DNA of 64,000 bases from Micromonosporaceae bacterium KJ-029 (GCA_005402585.1 BIFP01000022.1:410222-474221), one strand, 5' to 3'. Counted from the stretch's first letter, positions 50,075 through 60,104 are shown. Numbers and translations are program-made. The notes: generated by a model not told the origin, from the sequence alone.

Positions 50075-51195
50075 GCCGGCTGTCCGAGCGCCACGGTGAC
50101 CTGCTCCCCCACCCCGGTGACCAGTTCGCTGAAGCTGACCGCCTTGCCCAGGTCGGCCAGCACGGCGGTCCGCTCCCCGACCTGGGTGACCCAGCTGCCG
50201 ACCGGCCGCTCGCCGTAGGCGTTCTCGACCGCGACGGTGTGCTTCGCCAGCGCCTCCGCGGCCAGCTCGATCCGCCCGGCGGCGTGCGTCTCGGAAATGG
50301 GCTTCTCGAAGGCCCCGACCAGGTTGATCGGCTGGGTGTCACGCAGCCGCACCAGCACGGCATCGGGCAACGTGCGGTGGGCGAACGTGTTCTGCTTGCC
50401 CGTGGGCATGCTGCGGGCGAAAGCGGTCAGGAACGCCTCGACGGCGGCTCGGGTCGCTGCGGCGTCGCCGAGGGTGCGGTGCAGTGCGTCGACGTCGACC
50501 GTCGCGTACCGGTAGAGCGTGGACGAGTTGAACTCGATGGTGCCGATCATGCCGGCGCCTGTCTCGGCGGCATCGGCCTTGCGGTCGTCGACTGCGGTGA
50601 AGTAGTCGAACTCGTTGTCGACCGCGTGGACGCTGATGGCGTGAGACAGCTGGCACGCGGCGTCGACGTTGATGTCGGTCATGTCGGCCACCATCCGGCC
50701 GAACATCGCGATGTCGACCGAGTGCTCGGCGTCGACCAACGCCTTGAACCGAGCCTTGTCGAGGGCGGCGCCGGCCCGTGAGGCATCCAGCGCGGCGGCG
50801 GCGAGATTGTCCAACTGCCGGTGGCTCAGGAACAGCAGGTAACTGGACTCGACGTCCTTCACCTCGCCCTTCTTCTTGTCGGCCTTGGCGAGGCCGCCGG
50901 CCACGAAGGCTTCGGCCGCCAGCGCGGACGCGGCCTCCTCGGAGAGGCTCGGGTCGAGGACCCTGATCCGCGAGGCGAGTGACTCCCCCACCCGCTTGGT
51001 CCGCTCGCCAAGCTGGGAGCGGTCGAGCAGGTCGGCGAAGGCCAGCCGGATCGCCCGCTTCCATGCCTGGCTGGACACCCGTGCCCGCCGTACACCGCCG
51101 TAGACGGCGGTCTTCGGCGAGCCCGTGTCGTCACGGTTGAGGTTGCTCGGGGGCACGGTCTGCAGTGCGTAGACGTCGATGATGGTGCGGTTCAT
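50071..51195 (-). CDS. cas7e: Cascade backbone subunit Cas7e (Cse4/CasC)
   Basis: A 374-residue protein: IDVYALQTVPPSNLNRDDTGSPKTAVYGGVRRARVSSQAWKRAIR is the conserved opening and AMFGRMVAD a central motif. Six copies line the crRNA in Cascade. It overlaps both neighbours by 4 bases. Confidence 0.97.
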   Translation of the reverse strand: MNRTIIDVYALQTVPPSNLNRDDTGSPKTAVYGGVRRARVSSQAWKRAIRLAFADLLDRSQLGERTKRVGESLASRIRVLDPSLSEEAASALAAEAFVAGGLAKADKKKGEVKDVESSYLLFLSHRQLDNLAAAALDASRAGAALDKARFKALVDAEHSVDIAMFGRMVADMTDINVDAACQLSHAISVHAVDNEFDYFTAVDDRKADAAETGAGMIGTIEFNSSTLYRYATVDVDALHRTLGDAAATRAAVEAFLTAFARSMPTGKQNTFAHRTLPDAVLVRLRDTQPINLVGAFEKPISETHAAGRIELAAEALAKHTVAVENAYGERPVGSWVTQVGERTAVLADLGKAVSFSELVTGVGEQVTVALGQPA

Positions 51196-51887
51196 GACGG
51201 GTCCTCCTCAGGGTGGTCGGTGGTGGGGGCGTCGACGTCGGTGCTGGGTCGGCTGCGGAAGAACTCCCGGCCCCAGACGGCCTGGACCTTGGATCGCTCG
51301 CCTGGCAGGCGAAGGGTTTCCAAGTCGTCGGCAAGCAGGCCGTAGTCGAGTGGGATCTGGTGCTCGCGCAGCATGGTGATCAGGCTGCGCAGGTGGTAGA
51401 TGCTCTCCTGGTAGCTGCTGGCGGTGCCGAGCGCGGCGAACCGCCGCCGTACCCCCTCCGGCCCACCGGACCGGCCGACCAGGTCGGACATGGCCTGACC
51501 CAGCCCACGTCCGTCCACGTGCATCCGCTCTCGGCGCGACTGCTGGTGCAGCGCATATAGGGTCACCGCGTCGTGGATGGCATGCTCGGCGTCCGCCGCC
51601 TCGGTGTCGTCGTCCGGCCGGTCCAGCAGGTCCCCTGGGAGCTGGAGGTACCGCTCCAGGGTGAAGTCGAAGCCCGGCGTCCGACCGATGCCGCGTCGCA
51701 GCCGGGCGAGCGCGCTGACTGCCTCGGGCTGCGGCACGGTGCTCAACACCCGCGCCTGTAGGGCGCCGACCCGCCGGGCGACGTGGTCGCCGAGTTCTCT
51801 GCGGCTCCGGCCCCACCGCTTACGGACCGGGTTGTCCGGCTGGTCGGCCGCGACCCGGGCCAGTGGCTCGGTGTCCACCATGGTCAT
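51192..51887 (-). CDS. cse2: Cascade small subunit Cse2 (CasB)
   Basis: A 231-residue helical protein with RARLRRGIG-like LARLRRGIGRTPGF, YALHQQSRRE and RFAALGTASSYQESIYHLRSLITMLR. It stabilises the displaced strand in the Cascade R-loop. ATG 51887 overlaps the Cse1 stop by 4 bases, which is better than the longer frame to 52004. Confidence 0.94.
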   Translation of the reverse strand: MTMVDTEPLARVAADQPDNPVRKRWGRSRRELGDHVARRVGALQARVLSTVPQPEAVSALARLRRGIGRTPGFDFTLERYLQLPGDLLDRPDDDTEAADAEHAIHDAVTLYALHQQSRRERMHVDGRGLGQAMSDLVGRSGGPEGVRRRFAALGTASSYQESIYHLRSLITMLREHQIPLDYGLLADDLETLRLPGERSKVQAVWGREFFRSRPSTDVDAPTTDHPEEDPS

Positions 51888-53596
51888 ACTCCTGCCTCCT
51901 GCCTCTGATGCGCTGACTCGGCCCCGCCGATCGGTGGCTCCGGTGTCTCGTTCTTTGGCTCGGCCGACATCGGCAACGCTTTGGCCAGGCCGGTGCGGAA
52001 CCACGCCTCCGCCTGGAAGCTGGAGAAGTGCAGCTCCCGGCCGTGGCGATCGGTGCCCGTGCGGCCGACCCAGGCCGTCGGGCCGGCCGCCTCGACCAGT
52101 TCCCGGCCGAGCCGGGAGATGGCTCGGCGGACCAGCTTCTGCCAGTAGGCGCGCTCGGCCACCGGGTCGCTCTCCGGGCCGAGCCGGGCCAGCCAGTCGC
52201 GGAAGGCGCGGTCCAGCCGGGCGTACGCGCGTTCGGCTGCCCGGTCGGCCTCGCCGCTGTCGGTGTCCCGGCTGCCGGCGGCGCGAGCCAGGTTGTCCGC
52301 GAGACGGCGCAGCACTACCACTGCGGCCTCGGAGTCGCCGGCGGCGTCAACGGCCGCCGCGCGCAGCGCAGAGTCTTCGGCCAGTAGCAGCACGTTCATG
52401 GTGAGGGCGTCGCTGAACACCTCGTCGATGACCGACTGCTGGGTGCCGTAGGTGACGCTGACGGCGTGCGGCTGGGCCTGGAAGTCCGGCCGGACGACGC
52501 CGGTGACGGTCATCCGGGCCAACCACTGCACCACCATCGGCGACAGCCGCTGCGGAGGTTCGGCACCGGGCGGTGGCGGCGACGGCAGCAGGGTCTGCAA
52601 CCCTCGCCAGAGTGCCCGGCTGTGGTCGTGCGGCCGGGGCAGGTAGATCGGCGTCCGCTTCTGTTCGCGCTCGCGTGGCCCGCTGCGTCCCCATACGCTC
52701 ATGGGCTCCAGCAGGTGCCGATCCTGCCAGTCGAGCCGGTCACCGTTGGAGATCATCGCGCCGGTTATGACGCCGGCACCGCCGAAGAGCCGGATCCGCC
52801 GGGACTGCCAGGTGTAGAGGCTGAGCAGACCGAACGGCCCTCGGGTGGCATCGGCTTCCTCGGTGGCGGTCTGCGGCTCCCGCTCCCACACCGGCAGGTC
52901 ACGATCGTCGACCACCTGCCAGCCGGGCGCGACCGGCACCAGGTTGAGCAGCAGCGTCTCTAGCAGCGTCGCGCCTTCCAGGTAGACACCACCCAACGCG
53001 CCGAGCGTCGCGACGCCGATGGGATAGCCTCGTCCGCCCTTGACACGCGGGTCGCCGACCGCCCCGGTCTTGATGCCGGACGGGTCATACGCCTGGCAGT
53101 GCACCAACCAGCGGGCCGCCTCGGCGGGCGTGATCGAGTCCATTCCCGGCCCGGCGCGCGTGGTCAAAAACGGCATGCCGCTCGGCACGTCGGCGATAAT
53201 CCGCTCCAGCCCGTACGTGTTCTCCTTCGCCGCCCGCAGGTCGGCCACCTGGTAGAACGGGTGCTTCGGGTGCAGCAGGTCGAACCGCTCCCGGAAGGCG
53301 CCGAGGTAGTCGACGATGTCCACGGTCGGCAGCTTGCGGTCCCGCCAGAGCGCCTGCCAGGCGGCCTCGCCGGCTGGGCCGTCACTGGCTCGGTGCAGGA
53401 TCGCCAGCGCCAGCCGCAGGATCGCGAAGGTCTGCGTGGGCAGTTCACAGGCGATCATGCGTAGGTCGCCGGCCTGCTCGAACAGGCCGAGCAGCGATAC
53501 GGTCCGGCGCTGACCCCCGGCGTCCAGCACCGGGATCCACGCCTCATCGACCAGCGAGAACTCGGCTGGGTGAGGTGAGCCGGTCACCGGCATCAC
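51884..53596 (-). CDS. cse1: Cascade large subunit Cse1 (CasA/Cas8e)
   Basis: A 570-residue protein: FSLVDEAWIPVLDAGGQRRTVSLLGLF is the family start; HPFYQVADLRAAKENTYGLERII and GYPIGVATLGALGG follow. It recognises the PAM and recruits Cas3. Two consecutive Met codons (53596, 53593) are possible starts. It lies 24 bases after the cas3 stop, the largest gap in the operon, with GAAAGGAGG serving as ribosome binding site. Confidence 0.96.
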   Translation of the reverse strand: MMPVTGSPHPAEFSLVDEAWIPVLDAGGQRRTVSLLGLFEQAGDLRMIACELPTQTFAILRLALAILHRASDGPAGEAAWQALWRDRKLPTVDIVDYLGAFRERFDLLHPKHPFYQVADLRAAKENTYGLERIIADVPSGMPFLTTRAGPGMDSITPAEAARWLVHCQAYDPSGIKTGAVGDPRVKGGRGYPIGVATLGALGGVYLEGATLLETLLLNLVPVAPGWQVVDDRDLPVWEREPQTATEEADATRGPFGLLSLYTWQSRRIRLFGGAGVITGAMISNGDRLDWQDRHLLEPMSVWGRSGPREREQKRTPIYLPRPHDHSRALWRGLQTLLPSPPPPGAEPPQRLSPMVVQWLARMTVTGVVRPDFQAQPHAVSVTYGTQQSVIDEVFSDALTMNVLLLAEDSALRAAAVDAAGDSEAAVVVLRRLADNLARAAGSRDTDSGEADRAAERAYARLDRAFRDWLARLGPESDPVAERAYWQKLVRRAISRLGRELVEAAGPTAWVGRTGTDRHGRELHFSSFQAEAWFRTGLAKALPMSAEPKNETPEPPIGGAESAHQRQEAGV

Positions 53597-53620
53597 CTCC
53601 TTTCTGGAATCGAAGGGAAC

Positions 53621-56452
53621 TCAGGTGGTGGGGCGGCTGACACGCAGCCCTTCGTCCGGGTCGTAGTGCAGGTCGAAGCCGGCCACCGTGGCGCTTCCGC
53701 CGGTGTCGATGTCGAGCACAAGTTCACCGGCCAGCCACGGGCTCTCCTGCCAGGCGCTGATGTCGGCGCGCTGCTCCAGCTCCGCGATGACGTCGTCAAC
53801 CACGTCGGCTGCGGTCATCGCCCGTGGCAACGGCAGGGTGCAGCGTGCGATCAAGCGAGGCAGCGGCCGCCGTGGAACGCTACTGGTCGGCACCGGAACA
53901 CCGCCGCCGTCGATCCATGGCGGCAGGGTCAAGCCGGCTGATGTTCGTACCAGCAGCAGGACCTCGAGGGATTCGGCGTCGGTGTCGCGGACGTGACCTT
54001 GCGCCGCGCGGTCGTCGGCGTTGCCGACGCCGCCGGAGAGCCAGCCGATCAGTGGTACCCCGGGCTCGCCGACGGCGGCCAGCCGGAATCCGTCGGCCTT
54101 CTGCTCCTTGGCGGCGATCTCGTCTCGCTGCTTCGCCTCCGCCTCGGCCATCGCAGGCTGCCACGACGGCGGGCCGAGCGCCGCGCCGCCGTAGGCGCTC
54201 TGGGTGAGCGGCGCGATGTCGGCCGGAAGCCGCAGCGGCTCGCCGTCCAGGTGCGGCAGCAGGACTGCGGCGCTACGCAGCAGTGCAGCCGGCTGGTAGA
54301 CGCGACGCGAGCCGCTGACCGGCTGCGGTGGCTCGGTCGTCCAGTCGGCACCTGTGATCCAGCACGTCGCCGTCGTGAGCCGGGCGGGACGGTCGCCGCG
54401 GGGGTGGCGGTGCAGCCGGCCGATGCGTTGCAGTACCAGGTCGACCGGGGCCAGGTCGGTGACGAGCAGGTCGAAGTCGATGTCGAGGGACTGCTCGGCG
54501 ACCTGGCTGGCCACGACCACGTGCCGGTACGGGCGCTTGCCGCTGCTGGGCGGTCCGAACGTCTCTCGCAGCCACCGGTCCTTGGCGGCGCGGTCGACGG
54601 CCATGAACCGGGAGTGCGCCACCGAGACGGGGATGTCCGGCCCGAGCGCCGCGCGCAGCGCGGCGGCCGTCTCCTGGACCCGGGCCACGGTGTTGCGGAC
54701 CACGAGCGCGCAGCCCCCGTCGGTCAACTGGTCACGCAACAGCTCCGTCAGTGCGGGCAGGTCGTCGGCCTGGCGCCGCAGTTTGACCTCGATGCCGCGC
54801 CCCGACTCGGCGCAGCTGGTGGCGGTGGCGCCGCGGTCGGCGGTGGAGGTCGTGACCAGGGGGTACCGCAGGTCGGTGCGGAGCGGGGCGTACGGGTCGA
54901 TGCGCGGCTTGCCGCGGTCGCGCCAGGTGAGTGGGGGTGGCGCTCCGAGCCGGCCGTCGTCGTACGCCTTCATCAGCTCGGCCCGTCGGTGTGCGGGCAG
55001 CGTCGCGGAGAGCACGACGACCGGTACATGGTACGCGCCGAGCCACTCCAGCGCCCGGTCGAGGAATCGACCCATGTAGACGTCGTAGGCGTGTGCCTCA
55101 TCGATCACGACGACCTTGCCGGCGATCCCGAGGTGGCGCAGCACCAGGTGTTTGCTGCGCAGCGCCGCGAACAGCAGTTGGTCGATGGTGCCCACGACGA
55201 AGCTGGACAGCAGTGTCCGTTTGGGTCCGGCGAGCCACACGTGCACTCCGATGTCGGTGCCGCCGGCGTCCTCGGCGATGCCGCTCGGCAGCGAGGTCGT
55301 TCGCAGCTGGTCGTACTCGGGGTTGAGCGCTGCTTTGCCGTGCGCCAACCGCACGTCGCGGTCGCCTCGGCCGACCTGAATGTCGGGCAGCCGTTGCAGC
55401 CAGGACAGCATCCGGCCGAACATGGCGTCGCTGGTGGCCCGGGTGGGCAGGGCCAGGTAGCAGCCGGACGCCCCGGTGCGGCGGGCCAGGATCTCCACGG
55501 CGGCCAGGGCCGCTTCGGTCTTGCCTTCCCCCATCGCCGCTTCGACGATCATCATGCCGGGAACGGGCATGGTCGCGGCCAGCTCGGCGGCCGTCCGCTG
55601 CACCGGGCGTGGTCTCGCGTCGGCGGGCAGCGCGAAGCGCGTCCCGAACAGCTCGTCCACGCTCACCGGCGGTGCGGCGGGCTGCCAGGGGACGGGTAGG
55701 TCCAGCAGCTCCCAGCCGGATCGCAACCGATCCTCGTCGGTGCTGTCCAGGATGTACGGGAAGAGATCCTCGTTGCTGGCGATCCAGTCGGCGACGATGA
55801 CGAGGCCGGTGAGGGCTGCCTGCACGGGCTGTGACAGCGGCACGTCGCTCCACTCGACGAGCCGATCCCCAGCGCCCGACCGCTCTGCCATCCAGGTGAG
55901 CAACTCCTGCTGCACCTTCCGCCAGGCCGGGTCGCCCAGCAGGTGGGGGCGCAGCTGCACGTCACGCAGGCTCTCGTCGGTCGGCGGCACGCCATGGTGG
56001 CCGCCGACGACGACGGCGTACGGGTGCGGGTCGCTCCAGTTCTGCTGCTGGAGCCAGTCCGCCAGCACGATGTGCCCGGCGGTGGCGTGGGGGGCGTACC
56101 TACGGTCGGCGCGGATCAGCTCCCGGTGGTATGTGAGCCCGTGGTCGCGCATCCGCTGCGCCAACGCGTACGCCTGGCAGGCGAAGGCGGGCGTGGCCTT
56201 GCCGATGTCGTGGATCCCGGCGATCCAGACGGTCAGGGTACGGGCATCCGCTTCGCCGCCGGGCAGTTCGTCGGCGATGCGGCGGCGAACCGCCGCGCCC
56301 AACCAGTGGTCCCACAGCTGTCCGGCGACGTCGGCGGTGTCGGCCAGGTGCCGCCACAACGGCAGCCAACCGACCGGGGAGATTCCCCTGCGGTCGGTCT
56401 TGCCCCAGACGGAGCGCGCCGCGTCGCCCAGTTTGGGACCGCCGGTGCTCAT
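53621..56452 (-). CDS. cas3: CRISPR helicase-nuclease Cas3
   Basis: A 943-residue protein: the HD nuclease domain has HD at 81-82 (GIHDIGKATPAF) and a VGGHHG motif; the helicase domain has Walker A MGEGKTE, DEAH in VIDEAHAYD, SATLP and QRIGRLHRH. It degrades the non-target strand after Cascade binding. The ATG at 56452 overlaps the stop of the upstream helicase gene by 4 bases, so the two are translated together. Confidence 0.97.
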   Translation of the reverse strand: MSTGGPKLGDAARSVWGKTDRRGISPVGWLPLWRHLADTADVAGQLWDHWLGAAVRRRIADELPGGEADARTLTVWIAGIHDIGKATPAFACQAYALAQRMRDHGLTYHRELIRADRRYAPHATAGHIVLADWLQQQNWSDPHPYAVVVGGHHGVPPTDESLRDVQLRPHLLGDPAWRKVQQELLTWMAERSGAGDRLVEWSDVPLSQPVQAALTGLVIVADWIASNEDLFPYILDSTDEDRLRSGWELLDLPVPWQPAAPPVSVDELFGTRFALPADARPRPVQRTAAELAATMPVPGMMIVEAAMGEGKTEAALAAVEILARRTGASGCYLALPTRATSDAMFGRMLSWLQRLPDIQVGRGDRDVRLAHGKAALNPEYDQLRTTSLPSGIAEDAGGTDIGVHVWLAGPKRTLLSSFVVGTIDQLLFAALRSKHLVLRHLGIAGKVVVIDEAHAYDVYMGRFLDRALEWLGAYHVPVVVLSATLPAHRRAELMKAYDDGRLGAPPPLTWRDRGKPRIDPYAPLRTDLRYPLVTTSTADRGATATSCAESGRGIEVKLRRQADDLPALTELLRDQLTDGGCALVVRNTVARVQETAAALRAALGPDIPVSVAHSRFMAVDRAAKDRWLRETFGPPSSGKRPYRHVVVASQVAEQSLDIDFDLLVTDLAPVDLVLQRIGRLHRHPRGDRPARLTTATCWITGADWTTEPPQPVSGSRRVYQPAALLRSAAVLLPHLDGEPLRLPADIAPLTQSAYGGAALGPPSWQPAMAEAEAKQRDEIAAKEQKADGFRLAAVGEPGVPLIGWLSGGVGNADDRAAQGHVRDTDAESLEVLLLVRTSAGLTLPPWIDGGGVPVPTSSVPRRPLPRLIARCTLPLPRAMTAADVVDDVIAELEQRADISAWQESPWLAGELVLDIDTGGSATVAGFDLHYDPDEGLRVSRPTT

Positions 56453-58554
56453 CGGACCACCGGCAGGAGCGGGCTGGGCGCTCCGCTGTGCGACAGGTAG
56501 AGCACGTCGCGGGCGCGGGTCAGGGCGACGAACAGGAGGCAGCGCTCACGCTGCAGGTCCTGCCCGTGGGCGTGCGGATCCTCTGCCGCTGAGGTGAGCG
56601 CGTTCGGCGCCGGCAGGACACCCGCCTCCAGCCCGACGACCGCGAGGCACTGGAACTCCAGGCCCTTCATCCGGTGCATGGTGGCCACGTGCACCCCGTC
56701 GATGCCTCGTTTGTCGTCGGCGACGGGGATGTGGGCGTCGCTCAGGATCCTGCTGATGGTCTTGACGAGCTGTCCGGTACGGACGGCCACGCCGACAGCG
56801 TGCGGTTCCACACCCTGCTCCAGCCAGGTCCCCACCCGCTCGATCAACGCTTCGCACTCGCCGTCACGGCTGCCGTGAGCGGTGAACTCGGGCACGCCGC
56901 CCCGGGTGACCGAGCGGTAGCCCCGCAACGTGTCGTCCTGTCCGTCCAGGCCGATGGCGGCGTCACCGTTCAGGACCTTGACCGACAGGTCCAGGATCTC
57001 GTGGGTGGTGCGGTAGTTGACGGTGAGCCTGCGGGTCCGCCCGCGAACCTCGATGCCGAGCTGGGCCAGCGAGACGTGGCTGTCGTAGATGCGCTGGTAC
57101 GGGTCGGCGAGCAGGAACATGTCGTTCGGCCCGGGCGCGACGAGCGCGCGCAGCAGGCGCCACTGCGCCGGGTGCAGATCCTGCCCTTCGTCGACGACGA
57201 CGTGGCGGTACGGGGCGGATGACCGGCGTGCGATTGCTGCTGCGTCGTCGGCGAGCTGGGTGTGGGTGCGTAGGCGCCGCTTCGTCAGCTCCCGCACCAC
57301 CCCGTCGACCGCGGCCCACACCTGCTCGCGGTGGGCCGCGCGCAGGCCCGCGCCGCGGCCCCGACGCGGGGCGTCGCGGTACGCCGCCAGGGTGGTCAGC
57401 TGCTGGGCCAGGACGACCTGCTCCCACTCATGACGGAGGAAGGCGGCGCTGAACGTGGTGACCCGGCCGGCGCGGTTCAGGTACGTGGGCCCGACCTTCG
57501 CAGCGGCTTCCCACAACTGGTCGAGGACATCGCTCTCGGGAACCGCGACTCTTCTGCTCTCCCGGCTGACGATCTCGTACGCCAGCTTGTCCACACTGAT
57601 CACGTCGATGCGTGCCCGCACCGCCGGGTCCGTGGTGAGCCGGTACAGCTGCCTCGTGAGGGCATCGGCGAGCGCACGGGTGAACGTGGTCAGCAGGACC
57701 TTCTCGCCCTCCGGCAGCCGCTCGGCGAGGAACACCGCGCGGTGCAGCCCGGTGACCGTCTTTCCGGTCCCGGCGCTACCGGTCACCAGCGCGGGACCGC
57801 TGTACGTCTCGCGGTAGGCCACGTCGCGTTGGGTCGGATGCAGGAAGGTGCGCCACACGTCGAACGGGTGGGCGAGGATGGCGGCGAGTTCCACCGGGCC
57901 GGAGACGAAGGTGATCCGCTCGGGGGTGCGGCGCGCTGCGGTCAGCAGGTCGTCGGTGTCCACGCCCGACACGGTCCGGTCGGCTATCTCCGCCCAGACC
58001 TCCGCCACGGACATCCCGCTGGCCAGGCCGAGCAGGACATCGAGCTGCGCCTCCGGCAGTCGCCCGGCGAGGCTCTCCAGCTGCTGGTCTGTGGCGATGA
58101 TGCGCAGCAGTGGCACGAGATCCTCGTCCACGCCGAGCCGCATCAGGTCGGCGGTCGTGACCCGGTCGAAGAGTCCGACGTCGGGGCGCGGCTTCGGGGG
58201 TTCGCTCCGGGCGAACTCCTCGATGCCGGCCTGATCGCGCGTCTCCAACACACCGAGGACCTGGTTGACGGTGAACCGGCGGCTCACCGCGTAGGCGATG
58301 GCGTCGTCGTGCGGCAGGACGTCGAGCAGTGCGTACCGTTCTTCGCCGAGAGCGAGCACCACGCCGCGATAGAACTGGTCGACACGGATGGTGCGGATGT
58401 TCGGGTCGCATGCCCCGGTCAGCTTCTCCAGGTGCAGGCCCGCGTGGGTGTGCTCGGCGAACTTCCTGATGGCGGCGTCCACGGCGCGCTGCACCCGACG
58501 TTGCAGCCGGGCGTAGGCGGGAAGGAACCCCCGGCCGATGGCCAATTCAGCCAT
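56449..58554 (-). CDS. UvrD-type helicase with RelE-like N-terminal domain, coupled to cas3
   Basis: About 701 residues. Residues 1-105 resemble a RelE/ParE toxin fold (FLPAYARLQRRVQRAVDAAIRKF, THAGLHLEKL, IRTIRVDQFYRGVVLAL, ALLDVLPHDDA). From about 250 on it is a superfamily 1 helicase: Walker A SAGTGKT, VVVDEGQDLHPAQ (motif II), VNYRTTHEIL, TMHRMKGLEF and VALTRARD. ATG 58554 has GGGGG six bases upstream and is preferred to ATG 58560, where the G-run touches the start. It is first in the cas operon and overlaps cas3 by 4 bases. Related stand-alone helicases exist in actinobacteria; a CRISPR role is inferred only from the coupling. Confidence 0.85.
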   Translation of the reverse strand: MAELAIGRGFLPAYARLQRRVQRAVDAAIRKFAEHTHAGLHLEKLTGACDPNIRTIRVDQFYRGVVLALGEERYALLDVLPHDDAIAYAVSRRFTVNQVLGVLETRDQAGIEEFARSEPPKPRPDVGLFDRVTTADLMRLGVDEDLVPLLRIIATDQQLESLAGRLPEAQLDVLLGLASGMSVAEVWAEIADRTVSGVDTDDLLTAARRTPERITFVSGPVELAAILAHPFDVWRTFLHPTQRDVAYRETYSGPALVTGSAGTGKTVTGLHRAVFLAERLPEGEKVLLTTFTRALADALTRQLYRLTTDPAVRARIDVISVDKLAYEIVSRESRRVAVPESDVLDQLWEAAAKVGPTYLNRAGRVTTFSAAFLRHEWEQVVLAQQLTTLAAYRDAPRRGRGAGLRAAHREQVWAAVDGVVRELTKRRLRTHTQLADDAAAIARRSSAPYRHVVVDEGQDLHPAQWRLLRALVAPGPNDMFLLADPYQRIYDSHVSLAQLGIEVRGRTRRLTVNYRTTHEILDLSVKVLNGDAAIGLDGQDDTLRGYRSVTRGGVPEFTAHGSRDGECEALIERVGTWLEQGVEPHAVGVAVRTGQLVKTISRILSDAHIPVADDKRGIDGVHVATMHRMKGLEFQCLAVVGLEAGVLPAPNALTSAAEDPHAHGQDLQRERCLLFVALTRARDVLYLSHSGAPSPLLPVVR

Positions 58555-58802
58555 AACCATCCCCCGTCAACGGGTGCCTGGGCGTAACCAGGGCGTGGTC
58601 ATCGGAACTGTCGCGAGCCGGACACGGTCGACCGCATCGATCGCGCAACATGGACGCGGCTGCCGTCAAGGCCCGTCCCGCGCCGGCCAACATTCAAGCA
58701 TCTTGTGAACGCCGCTTGCAAGGGTCTTTTCGTTGCCTCCGTTCACCATATCAGCCACGCCGCGCCGGACGGATGTGTCGGACTGCGGCCAGATCGGCCG
58801 TT

Positions 58803-60104
58803 ATGCTGGGCCTCGTGGTGGCTGGCGGGAGCCTCAAGGACCGGTACCGGCTGGGCCGGTTCCCGTTGCCACACAAGGGAATGGGCGAGGTCTGGCCGGC
58901 CCACGACACGCTGCTCGAACGCCCAGTGATCGTGAAGTTCGTCGCTGTGTCCGACGTGGAGCTGGTACGGCGGTTCCGCCGCGAGGCGCTGCTGACCGCT
59001 CGACTCGACCACCCTGGTGTGCCCGCCGTCTACGATCTCGGCCTGGAGGCCGGCCAGCCGTACGTGGTCCTCCAGAAGATCGACGGAATCACCCTCACCG
59101 ACCTGGTCGCCGAGCACGCTCCCCTTCCGGTCGGCTGGGTCGCCGCCATCGGGGCACAGATCAGCAGCGTCCTGCTCGCCGCGGGGCAGATCGGCCTGGT
59201 GCATCGCGACATCAAGCCGAGCAACGTCATGCTGGACACCAGCGGCGCGGTGAAGGTGCTCGACTTCGGCCTGGCGGCCGTGCCCGACGACGAACGCTAC
59301 TCACGGATAACCCAGACCGGGCAGAGTCTCGGCACGGTGGGCTACATGGCGCCCGAACAGATCCTCGGGGAGCGTGTCGACCATCGCACCGACCTGTACG
59401 GCCTCGGAGCCACACTCTTCGACCTGCTCACCGGTCGTCCCCCGTTCGACGGTGTGACCACCACGACCACGCTGCGGCACCAGATGTCCAGCCCACCGCC
59501 GCGGCCCGCCGAGCTGCGGCCAGGGATCCCGACCGTGCTCGACGACCTGGTTCACGCGCTGCTGGCGATCCATCCCCAGAATCGACCGGCCACCGCCGCC
59601 GATGTGTACGACGTGCTGGCCCCGCTCTCCCAGGACCTGCCGTCGATTCCCGGCGTGCTCAACGAGAGCGTCCAGGCGGTGCGGGCCTACGCCGCGATCC
59701 TGGGGCGAGTGCCACAGCAGACTCGCCCCACGACGAGGCACGCCGTCGAGCGGACCGAACTCGACGTGGAGCAGACCATGAATCACGCGGAGCAGCTGTA
59801 CGCCGCCGGCGAGTTCCGTGCCGCCGCGCGACAGTGGCGGCAGCTCGCCGAGCGGCTCGCCGGACAGCGCGGCGACGATCCACTGGTTTTCGACCTTCGA
59901 CTTCGTGCCGCCCGCGCTCACGTGGCCCTCGGCGAGCACGACCGGGCGCTGCGGTACCTCCGCATGCTGCTACAGGAGCGGGTCGACGCCGACGGAGCGG
60001 AGCACGCGGCGGTGCGGGAGCTGCGCCAGGAGATTGAACTGCTCAGCAGGGAACGGTCTGCTCCGCATCAACCCCCTCGATCCACGCCCGACGCGGGTCG
60101 CTGA
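58803..60104 (+). CDS. Cytosolic Ser/Thr protein kinase with C-terminal TPR-like region
   Basis: A 433-residue Hanks-type kinase: glycine loop HKGMGEVW, ATP Lys in VIVKFV, HRDIKPSN, DFGLAAV and GTVGYMAPEQ are all present, so it should be active. The C-terminal 150 residues hold two TPR-like units (AEQLYAAGEFRAAARQWRQL and ARAHVALGEHDRALRYLRML) instead of the usual membrane helix and PASTA domains. ATG 58803 is chosen; the frame is open to 58650. It diverges from the helicase-cas operon and its last 62 bases overlap the end of a convergent gene. Confidence 0.85.
   Translation: MLGLVVAGGSLKDRYRLGRFPLPHKGMGEVWPAHDTLLERPVIVKFVAVSDVELVRRFRREALLTARLDHPGVPAVYDLGLEAGQPYVVLQKIDGITLTDLVAEHAPLPVGWVAAIGAQISSVLLAAGQIGLVHRDIKPSNVMLDTSGAVKVLDFGLAAVPDDERYSRITQTGQSLGTVGYMAPEQILGERVDHRTDLYGLGATLFDLLTGRPPFDGVTTTTTLRHQMSSPPPRPAELRPGIPTVLDDLVHALLAIHPQNRPATAADVYDVLAPLSQDLPSIPGVLNESVQAVRAYAAILGRVPQQTRPTTRHAVERTELDVEQTMNHAEQLYAAGEFRAAARQWRQLAERLAGQRGDDPLVFDLRLRAARAHVALGEHDRALRYLRMLLQERVDADGAEHAAVRELRQEIELLSRERSAPHQPPRSTPDAGR

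Noticed and set aside
58650..58802. N-terminal extension of the kinase
   Set aside because: The extra 51 residues are Arg/Cys-rich and unlike any kinase start, and the DNA there looks like a promoter region.
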